Assembly: GCA_038747915.1 (NCBI GenBank)
Contig: JBCDJJ010000094.1
Span: forward strand, 1 to 12,449
Source: JBCDAP01 sp038747915
GTDB taxonomy: Bacteria; Planctomycetota; Phycisphaerae; Phycisphaerales; UBA1924
Length of the DNA: 12,449 bases
Direction of reading: 5' to 3'
The notes under the pieces are model-generated. The model saw only the letters and a list, made by a program, of their open reading frames with translations, did not search any database and was not told the DNA's origin. Position numbers and translations under genes: made by a program. This document shows, piece after piece, positions 6,875 to 12,449 of this stretch (position 1 is its first letter; each line of letters starts with the position of its first letter).

Positions 6875-7061
6875 GATACTCCGGATCCCTCGTGTCGGTG
6901 CATCGAAATCACCGCAATTCGTCCCACAACTCGGTGAGGAGTGCCCGCCTGCGGCGTGTTTCCTTTTGCGGAAACGGCCGATAGACTCACGAGACCCGGT
7001 CGTCGGTCCGGGGTGGTGGCGATGGGCGCGGTGCCCTCCCATGAACTCAATCAGGCTTGAC

Positions 7062-7082
7062 CCCGCCGTCGCTGTCGGCGGG
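7062..7082 (+). promoter_or_regulatory. GC hairpin in the presumed rpsA leader
   Basis: CCCGCCG (7062-7068) and CGGCGGG (7076-7082) form a perfect 7-bp stem with a seven-base loop, ending 94 bases before the rpsA ATG. Leaders of S1 genes are often structured and used for autoregulation by S1; whether this hairpin lies in the transcript is not known. Confidence 0.3.
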
Positions 7083-7176
7083 CGCGGGCGTTGTGCTGGG
7101 ACACCCATACGTTGGCGGGTGTGCGGCATCGCCCGTCAGCGCGAGATCGACGGTCGCGCGGGCAGCGATCACACAC

Positions 7177-8970
7177 ATGGTTGACGAGACCCTTATCGCG
7201 ACGCTGGGCGTCGATGACGCCGAGACCGCCGAGCTCCTGCGCGAAGCCTTTGACAATGTGAGTTTCGAGGACGAGGAGTCCTCGCAGGACTACATGGACG
7301 GTCTGCTCGAGGCCCAGGTCGCGGAGCCCGCGCCCGACAAGATCATCGAGGGCACGGTCATCGGCTTCGCTGGTGACTTCGTTGTGGTCGATGTGAAGCT
7401 CAAGAGCGAGGGGCTGATCGAGAAGCAGGAGTTCGACGACCTCGACGCCGTCAAGATCGGCGATAAGGTCCAGGTGCTCCTTGAGGAGCTCGAGGGTGAG
7501 GGTGGGCTCGTCGAGCTCTCCAAGCGGAAGGCCGACCGACTCATCAACTGGAACCGGTTGATGAACACGGTCAACGAGGGCGATGTGGTCACCGGCAAGG
7601 TGATGCGGAAGATCAAGGGCGGGCTGCTGGTTGACATCGGTGTGCCGGTGTTCCTACCCGCCTCGCAGGTCGACATCCGTCGCCCGGGCGACATCGGGGA
7701 GTACATCGGTCGCGATGTCCGCGCCGAGATCCTCAAGATCGACGAGGAGCGGCGGAACATCGTCATCTCCCGCCGCAAGCTGCTCGAGCACGAGCGCGAG
7801 CAGGCCAAGAAGCGCCTGCTGGATAACATCCACCAGGGCGACATCGTCACGGGCACGGTCAAGAACATCGCCGACTTCGGCGCGTTCATTGATCTCGGCG
7901 GCATCGATGGTCTGCTGCACATCACCGACATGTCGTGGGGCCGCGTGAACCACCCGTCGGAGATGCTGAACATCGACGATAAGGTCGAGGTGAAGGTCCT
8001 CAACATTGATTACAACAAGGAGAAGATCGCCCTCGGCCTGAAGCAGAAGGATGCGTCGCCGTGGGAGGAGATCGAGGAGAAGTACCCGGTCAACTCCCGC
8101 GTGCACGGCGAGGTGGTGAACCTCATGTCGTACGGCGCGTTCGTGCGTCTCGAGGATGGCATCGAGGGCCTGGTCCACATCTCCGAGATGAGCTGGACAC
8201 GGCGTGTGAACCACCCGTCCGAGCTGGTCAAGCCAGGTGACGAGGTCGATGTCGTCATTCTCGAGATCGACAAGGACAAGCAGGAGATCTCCCTCGGCAT
8301 GAAGCAGACCGAGGTGAACCCGTGGGAGCTCGTGGCCGAGAAGTACCCGCCGAGCACGGTCATCGAGGGCGAGGTTCGCAACCTGGCCAACTACGGCGCC
8401 TTCATCGAGATCGAGCCCGGCATCGACGGCCTGCTGCACGTCTCGGATATCTCGTGGACGAAGAAGGTCGCGCATCCGAACGAGGCGTACCAGAAGGGCG
8501 AGGTCGTCCGGTGCGTCATCCTCGAGGTCGATCAGGACAAGCAGCGGATCGCGCTCGGCGCCAAGCAGCTCACCGAGGATCCGTGGCTCGAGGCCATCCC
8601 CGGCGCGTACCGCCCCGGCATGGTCGTCCGTGGCACCGTCACGAAGATCACGAACTTCGGCGTCTTCGTGGAGCTCGAGGAAGAACTCGAGGGCCTGCTG
8701 CACATCTCCGAGCTGTCGGACCACAAGGTCGACAACCCGCAGGATGTGGTCCGCTCGGGCGAAGAAGTTGATGTCAAGATCCTCCGGGTTGATATCAACG
8801 ATCGGAAGATCGGCCTGTCGCTCAAGCGTGCCCAGTGGGGCGACACCTCGGGCAGCGAGGCCTACGCCGGCTCCGGCGGGGGTGGTGGCGGAGCCGAGCG
8901 CTTCGACGCGCCAACTCGCGGCGGCATGGACGATCACGGCGCCATGGGTTCGGACAAGATCTCGCTCTGA
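7177..8970 (+). CDS. rpsA: 30S ribosomal protein S1
   Basis: S1 binds mRNA leaders and helps place them on the 30S subunit. The product has 597 residues, slightly longer than the E. coli protein. Six S1 (OB-fold) domains lie at about 55-118, 134-202, 220-290, 306-377, 393-464 and 480-551. The last four share the phrases 'G.V.....FG/YGAF..L..GI.GL.H.S...W' and 'V....L..D.....I.L..KQ'. Residues 552-597 form a Gly-rich flexible tail ending SDKISL. I chose the ATG at 7177 because the upstream in-frame extension (to TTG 7057) is not S1-like and this start gives MVDETLIATL, a plausible acidic N-terminal region. No Shine-Dalgarno precedes the ATG, as is common for genes encoding S1. A hairpin follows the stop codon. 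Confidence 0.97.
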   Translation: MVDETLIATLGVDDAETAELLREAFDNVSFEDEESSQDYMDGLLEAQVAEPAPDKIIEGTVIGFAGDFVVVDVKLKSEGLIEKQEFDDLDAVKIGDKVQVLLEELEGEGGLVELSKRKADRLINWNRLMNTVNEGDVVTGKVMRKIKGGLLVDIGVPVFLPASQVDIRRPGDIGEYIGRDVRAEILKIDEERRNIVISRRKLLEHEREQAKKRLLDNIHQGDIVTGTVKNIADFGAFIDLGGIDGLLHITDMSWGRVNHPSEMLNIDDKVEVKVLNIDYNKEKIALGLKQKDASPWEEIEEKYPVNSRVHGEVVNLMSYGAFVRLEDGIEGLVHISEMSWTRRVNHPSELVKPGDEVDVVILEIDKDKQEISLGMKQTEVNPWELVAEKYPPSTVIEGEVRNLANYGAFIEIEPGIDGLLHVSDISWTKKVAHPNEAYQKGEVVRCVILEVDQDKQRIALGAKQLTEDPWLEAIPGAYRPGMVVRGTVTKITNFGVFVELEEELEGLLHISELSDHKVDNPQDVVRSGEEVDVKILRVDINDRKIGLSLKRAQWGDTSGSEAYAGSGGGGGGAERFDAPTRGGMDDHGAMGSDKISL

Positions 8971-9328
8971 CCACCGCCCAGTCGCGGCGGCCAGAGCGAT
9001 CTCAATCTCCTCATGCCCCACCCCCGGCGGCACCCGGGGGCGGGGTCCTGTGGCCTCGGGATTGGCCGATGAGATGCCGGTTCGGTGGGACCGGGTTCTG
9101 CGTGGAGAACGCTGATCGCCGCCGTCTCTCTCATGGTTGGTGCGGGAAAACGTGTGCCGCGCTGCGGTCAGCCTCGATTTGGGCACCAGAAAGGTTTGGC
9201 CAGCGCTGAGTTTGCGCTGCGGGCCCTCAGCACATGGCCAGGAAGCACAAGACAGCAAGCCCCGCGAGCCGCTTGCGGTGCGAGGTGAGCACGAAGACGA
9301 TCATTGCCTGGTGCGCGAGCGACCACCC
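8971..9328. other. Intergenic region after rpsA, rich in hairpins
   Basis: This 358-bp stretch separates rpsA from the next large gene. It holds a long GC hairpin soon after rpsA (9016-9045), a two-part stem (9197-9202 with 9235-9240, and 9205-9210 with 9226-9231), a smaller stem (9255-9260 with 9271-9276) and a possible 32-codon frame (9234-9332). The in-frame upstream extension of the next gene through this region has no recognisable protein character. I saw no tRNA or known riboswitch, and no clear promoter. Confidence 0.4.
9016..9045 (+). terminator. Putative rpsA terminator hairpin
   Basis: CCCC-A-CCCCC-GG (9016-9027) pairs with CC-GGGGG-C-GGGG (9034-9045): eleven base pairs with one A/C mismatch and a six-base loop, starting 46 bases after the rpsA stop. 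Only TCCTGT follows, so the U-run of a classical intrinsic terminator is weak or absent. The position and stability favour a transcript end for rpsA. Confidence 0.5.
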
Positions 9329-9332
9329 ATGA
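9234..9332 (+). CDS. Possible small ORF coupled to the following gene
   Basis: An ATG at 9234 opens 32 codons, giving a basic N-terminus (MARKHKTAS) and three or so hydrophobic residues near the end. Its TGA (9330-9332) overlaps the presumed ATG (9329) of the next gene as ATGA, the arrangement typical of translational coupling. No Shine-Dalgarno is present and the ATG lies within a hairpin arm. Chance frames of this size are common in GC-rich DNA, so this is listed only as a candidate leader peptide. Confidence 0.2.
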   Translation: MARKHKTASPASRLRCEVSTKTIIAWCASDHP

Positions 9333-11266
9333 CTTTGCTCTTGAATCGGTCTCATCGAGGAACACCTCTTCAACAGGCGTGCCAGGCGCCAGGACGCCGC
9401 ACTGCGTCCGAGAACGGGTCCGGCTGCACCGGCGTGTGGCGATCGGGCATCGCCGCGCTGATCGTGGTCATCGGTGTGGCGTTGTGTCCGCACTCGGCGG
9501 GTGCGCAGGCGGGCCTCGCGCCCCCCGGGCCGGAGCCCTCGATGCAGGCGTTCCGTGCGGTCGAGGCGTGGGTGCGGGCGTGGGGTGTGGCCCCGATCCC
9601 GCCCCAGGACCTCGATCCGGAGCGGCTCTCGGGCGTGGCGGTCACGCTTCGACTCGACGGCGTGCGTCTCGGCCGCGGGGTGGTGCTCGCCGACGCGGGG
9701 GATGTGGAGCGGGACTTTGTCCATACCGCGACGTCGCGGGCGATCCGCGAGGCCGATCTCGAGTTACCGCTGCCCTTTGGTCCCGAGCGGGTGACCGAAG
9801 CCCGAAGGCTCGCGGAGCGGATCACGGTGGAGCTCGAGCTGGGCGGTCCGGTGATCCCATTGCTGGGCGACACGTTCGAGGTGGCATCGCTCGATGTCGC
9901 GCCGCAGCACGACGGTGTGGCGATCCGCAGCGGGCGCCGGCTCGCAGCCACCTTCCCGAGTGAGCAGCGGTCGCGCAATATCGGGCCAGGTCGAGCGCTC
10001 GGTGTGGCCATCGGCAAGCTCGATCTGCCGCCGATCGAGCTCGGCGCACTCCGCGAGGCACGAGGTGTCACGCCGTACCGCTTCCGGGTGACGCACATCG
10101 CTCAAACGTCACCCGGTGGGCCCGCGGTGTTCTTGCACCGCGGTGGAACCGTTGTGGCGGCGCCCGAGGTGTCGGTCGAGCGCCTGCGCGAGGCGGCCGA
10201 CGAGATCGTGGACCACCTGCTCACGCGCCGGTGGCCCGGCGAGGAGCGGCATGGGCTCTTTGGGACGCACCAGATCGCGACCGGCCTGCACGAGCCGCTC
10301 ATCGCGGAGCCGCGCGAGCAGGCGGTGACGGCGTACGCACTCGCACGATACGCGGGTTCGGCCTCGTGGGTCGAGGATCAACGCGGGGCCGCGGTGCTCA
10401 TCGAGGCGCGGCGCATCCTCGAAGACCTCGCGGTGGTCGAGCCGGAGGAGTCCGATCCTGCAGCGGACGTGAGCGCGGCGGCTGCATGGATTGTCGCAGC
10501 GGGGGAGGCGGGCCTGCTGGGCACCACGTCTGACGGTGAGGTGTCTGACTTTGCTGAGCGGTGCGAGCGGTTGGTGACCGATGTTGGCCTGTCCATCGAC
10601 GAGTGGCCGAGCGACGTGCCGCGGGATGGCCGCGCGCTGGTTGCGCTGGCGCGCGCCGAGCTGGCGCGCGCGTCCCCGGGCGATGCGGATCGTTTGGACC
10701 GGGCGCGCGACGGTGTGCGAACGGTTTTTCGCGAGATCGAGCCCGGTGCGCTGGCGGGGGCGATGCCGTGGCTTGGGCTTGCTGAGCTTGCGGTGGCGGA
10801 TCCGGGCGCGCCCATCCCGTCATTCGTGGCGATGCTGCGGATGCGCGAGTTGATGTGGCGGTTTCAGATCACGGAAGCCGAGGCGGGCTTTGACGATCGT
10901 GATTTGGTGGGCGGGATCGTGTTCACGCGCGGCCGGAGCGTCCTGCCGAGCGCGCAGGGGCTCCGCCCGCTTGCGTTCGTGGCGGTCATGCTCGGCGACG
11001 AGCGGCTCACCGAGCCGCAGAGCTACACGAGCGAGCTCGCGGCGCTGAGCCGGGCGCTGCGGTTCGTGGTGCAGCTCCAAGCCCGTGAGGCCGAGTTGCA
11101 CCACGCCCGGCATCGCAATCGGGCTGCGGGCGGGATTCGGCTCTCGCCCTGGAGCCAGACGCTGCCCCTCGAGGCGAGCGCTCTGGGGCTGCTGACGATC
11201 ACCGAGACACTGAAATCGGCCGAGTCCCGTGGCAGACCGCGCCCCGTGCCGGTCGGGAGGGAATAG
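9329..11266 (+). CDS. Large exported protein of unknown function (AMMECR1-like region plus helical repeats)
   Basis: This encodes 645 residues from the ATG at 9329. That start is uncertain: there is no clear Shine-Dalgarno, and a GTG at 9434 would give a more normal signal peptide. A hydrophobic segment (about 40-54, IAALIVVIGVALCPH) and a SAGAQ cleavage region indicate export. Residues about 98-260 (VAVTLRLDG, the AxRxA helix region, DGVAIRSGRR, VTPYRFRVTH) recall the order of motifs in AMMECR1-like domains. From about 285 on the sequence is alpha-helical; RHGLFGTHQIATGLHEPL followed by AVTAYALARYA resembles an alpha/alpha-toroid of the kind found in sugar-active or glycosidase-like proteins. 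Both links are by pattern only. The next gene follows after 65 bp in the same direction. Confidence 0.75.
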   Translation: MTLLLNRSHRGTPLQQACQAPGRRTASENGSGCTGVWRSGIAALIVVIGVALCPHSAGAQAGLAPPGPEPSMQAFRAVEAWVRAWGVAPIPPQDLDPERLSGVAVTLRLDGVRLGRGVVLADAGDVERDFVHTATSRAIREADLELPLPFGPERVTEARRLAERITVELELGGPVIPLLGDTFEVASLDVAPQHDGVAIRSGRRLAATFPSEQRSRNIGPGRALGVAIGKLDLPPIELGALREARGVTPYRFRVTHIAQTSPGGPAVFLHRGGTVVAAPEVSVERLREAADEIVDHLLTRRWPGEERHGLFGTHQIATGLHEPLIAEPREQAVTAYALARYAGSASWVEDQRGAAVLIEARRILEDLAVVEPEESDPAADVSAAAAWIVAAGEAGLLGTTSDGEVSDFAERCERLVTDVGLSIDEWPSDVPRDGRALVALARAELARASPGDADRLDRARDGVRTVFREIEPGALAGAMPWLGLAELAVADPGAPIPSFVAMLRMRELMWRFQITEAEAGFDDRDLVGGIVFTRGRSVLPSAQGLRPLAFVAVMLGDERLTEPQSYTSELAALSRALRFVVQLQAREAELHHARHRNRAAGGIRLSPWSQTLPLEASALGLLTITETLKSAESRGRPRPVPVGRE

Positions 11267-11331
11267 TGAGAGGGCCGGGCACACTCACGAGGCCCCGCCG
11301 GTGTTCTCGACCCCCTCACGGGAGACTCACC

Positions 11332-12279
11332 ATGCCACGCTCGTTTCGACCCGCCCTGGCCGTTTCTGCCGCCGCGATGCTCGCCGGTGCGCACGGCCTG
11401 TCCGCTGAGTACATCCGTGATTACAAGACAGCGATCCAGAACGCCGAGGCGCTGACGACTCGGATCACGATCCAGGCCGACGACATCACGCTTGAGGATC
11501 TGTTCGCAGCGATCGAGCAGACCACCGGCGCGCGGCTCGAGCCGCTGTGGCAAGAAGATCGGGCGCCGGGACTCGAGCGCGATGCTCGCGTGTCGGTCGA
11601 TGCCGAGAACCGGGCGGCCTTCACAATCATCGAGCGTGTGCTCGAGAACACACAGCTGAGCTTTGATGAGAACAACTGGCAGTTCACACCCGAGGGCGAG
11701 CTCGAGATGGGGCCGGAGTCGCGGCTCGTCCGGCGGGCCTACCTCACGGTCTACGACGTGGCCGATTTGATCTACGACGCGCCGGACTTCACGGATGCGC
11801 CCGAGGTCGATGTCGAGACCCAGGGCGGTGGCGGCGGAGGTGCCGGGGGTGGCGGCAACATCTTCGGCGGCGGCGGTGGAGGCGGCGGCGAGGAGGACGA
11901 GTTCGAGGAGGAAGAGGATCAACTCGAGCGCCTCGAAGACCTTGTCGATCTCATCCAGGGCTCTGTGGAGCCCGAGCACTGGTTGGAAGCCGGTGGACGC
12001 GCGACCATCCGCATCTGGAACCGGCAGCTGCTCATCCGGGCTGCACCGTTCATTCAGCGGAAAATCTCGGGTTCTGATGTGCTGAACCACCATCGGCTGT
12101 CGAGCCGGGCGTACCACTGGGCGAACTCGTACGAGCGCGAGCGGTCGATGCGGGTCGCGTTGATCGAGCGCCCCGAGGCGCCGAGCGGGCAGCCGCCCGA
12201 TGAAGCCAAGGCCCAGGCGGCGGAGACCGGGGAGACTGCCGAGACGACGGAGACCGGTGAGGCAACACCCACCGAATGA
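11332..12279 (+). CDS. Exported protein with STN/secretin-like N-terminal domain and Gly-rich linker
   Basis: This encodes 315 residues. I chose the ATG at 11332 because GGGAG (11320-11324) precedes it by seven bases and a signal peptide follows (PRSFRP, hydrophobic 8-20, cleavage near LSA-EY at 25/26). Residues about 42-125 (ITIQADDITLEDLFAAIEQTTG through FTIIERVLENTQLSF) have the pattern of the short N-terminal (STN) domain of secretins and TonB receptors. A 'LTVYDVADLI' segment (138-147) follows, then a Gly run (165-186) and an acidic run (187-196), then DLVDLIQGSVEPEHWLEAGG...IWNRQLLIRAAP (204-239), as in secretin-like N-domains. No secretin barrel is present. The C-terminal tail is Glu/Thr-rich. 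It probably works in the periplasm with the upstream gene. Confidence 0.8.
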   Translation: MPRSFRPALAVSAAAMLAGAHGLSAEYIRDYKTAIQNAEALTTRITIQADDITLEDLFAAIEQTTGARLEPLWQEDRAPGLERDARVSVDAENRAAFTIIERVLENTQLSFDENNWQFTPEGELEMGPESRLVRRAYLTVYDVADLIYDAPDFTDAPEVDVETQGGGGGGAGGGGNIFGGGGGGGGEEDEFEEEEDQLERLEDLVDLIQGSVEPEHWLEAGGRATIRIWNRQLLIRAAPFIQRKISGSDVLNHHRLSSRAYHWANSYERERSMRVALIERPEAPSGQPPDEAKAQAAETGETAETTETGEATPTE

Positions 12280-12350
12280 ACATCGTGTGCGGTGGGGTCT
12301 GTTGACGACCCGGTGTTCGAGCATCGTGCATCGCCGAGCTGCGTGGCTCG

Positions 12351-12449
12351 GTGGTGGGGGGGGGCCCCCCCCCCCCCCCAACCCCGGGGGGTGAACCACC
12401 ACCCCCCCGGGGGGGGGGGCGCGCCCCCCCCCCCCCCCCGGGACCCCCC
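12351..12449. other. G/C homopolymer runs at window end, probable assembly artefact
   Basis: From about 12351 the sequence becomes alternating long runs of G and C, with only a short normal-looking island around 12391-12401. Such texture is unlike the rest of the window, in any frame or strand. It is typical of low-quality read ends. The roughly 70 bases between the last stop codon and this tract hold nothing I can support. Confidence 0.85.

Larger units (their letters stand above)
6839..7176. promoter_or_regulatory. Divergent intergenic region between the SDR gene and rpsA
   Basis: This 338-bp stretch has no convincing conserved gene. From left to right it holds the SDR ribosome binding site (6844-6849), an AT-rich perfect palindrome (6853-6874), a small inverted repeat GTTTCC-6-GGAAAC (6958-6975) and a TAGACT (6982-6987) that could serve as a -10 for rpsA. 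A 47-codon frame (7041-7184) overlaps the rpsA start. A GC-rich hairpin sits at 7062-7082. The rpsA promoter cannot be fixed by eye; TTGACC at 7057-7062 resembles a -35 but has no -10 at the right distance. Confidence 0.5.

Noticed and set aside
6869..6880. GAAAATGATACT resembles two Fur-box hexamers (10 of 12 positions)
   Set aside because: The third hexamer is missing, and the match overlaps the much stronger 22-bp palindrome, so it is probably incidental to AT-richness.
5116..7050. Long minus-strand open frame across the mutY 3' part and the SDR gene
   Set aside because: It crosses two well-supported genes in the wrong frame and is Arg/Pro-rich as expected of a shadow frame.
7654..9258. 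Long open frame antisense to rpsA
   Set aside because: It mirrors the codon pattern of the S1 gene in GC-rich DNA; the translation has no domain character and rpsA is certain.
12287..12394. Start of a further plus-strand gene at GTG 12287
   Set aside because: No ribosome binding site, and the frame runs straight into the G/C junk, so no protein character can be judged.
11023..12402. Long minus-strand open frame antisense to the last two genes
   Set aside because: It crosses two supported genes, lacks a ribosome binding site, and begins in the homopolymer artefact.

Overview
The window looks like chromosomal DNA from a GC-rich planctomycete, most likely of the Phycisphaerae. Four things point there: a secreted protein with a PSPG/hydrophobic/Arg-rich C-terminal sorting tail, two large secreted proteins of a planctomycete-like style, frequent GTG starts, and a conserved-looking four-helix membrane protein. 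This placement is inference from protein style, not a database result. No tRNA, rRNA, CRISPR array, transposase or phage gene was seen. It reads as ordinary core genome with several untypical details.

Layout. 2-109 (+) is the C-terminal tail of a cut-off gene. It converges on a PEP-CTERM-like secreted protein (914-138, -). A 275-bp divergent spacer leads to a membrane protein (1190-1825, +). That gene meets the end of a three-gene minus-strand operon: cdaA (diadenylate cyclase), a YbbR-domain partner and pgpA (phosphatidylglycerophosphatase A). These overlap by 8 and 4 bp, and a strong hairpin closes both converging units. Diverging from cdaA is a two-gene plus-strand unit, an Nfu N-domain protein overlapping mutY by 4 bp. 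Next comes a minus-strand TIGR01777-type SDR gene (6838-5892) whose frame is broken by an 11-bp tandem duplication. A perfect AT-rich 22-bp palindrome lies just upstream of it. Then rpsA (ribosomal protein S1, six S1 domains), a 358-bp spacer with hairpins, and two secreted proteins in tandem (9329-11266 and 11332-12279). The last ~100 bases are G/C homopolymer runs, almost certainly a contig-end artefact.

How the genes work together. CdaA makes c-di-AMP at the membrane and the YbbR protein is its expected membrane-anchored regulator. The third gene here is pgpA, for phospholipid synthesis, rather than the glmM found in Firmicutes. The Nfu N-domain protein is translationally coupled to MutY, a [4Fe-4S] glycosylase that removes A opposite 8-oxoG, so a link to iron-sulfur handling is plausible. 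The last two genes are adjacent, co-directional and both exported; one has an AMMECR1-like plus helical-toroid appearance and the other an STN/secretin-like appearance.

I found no clear new defence or mobile system. The best leads are the repeat-driven frameshift and palindrome at the SDR locus, the changed DGA motif of CdaA, the cdaA-ybbR-pgpA arrangement, and the uncharacterised secreted pair.
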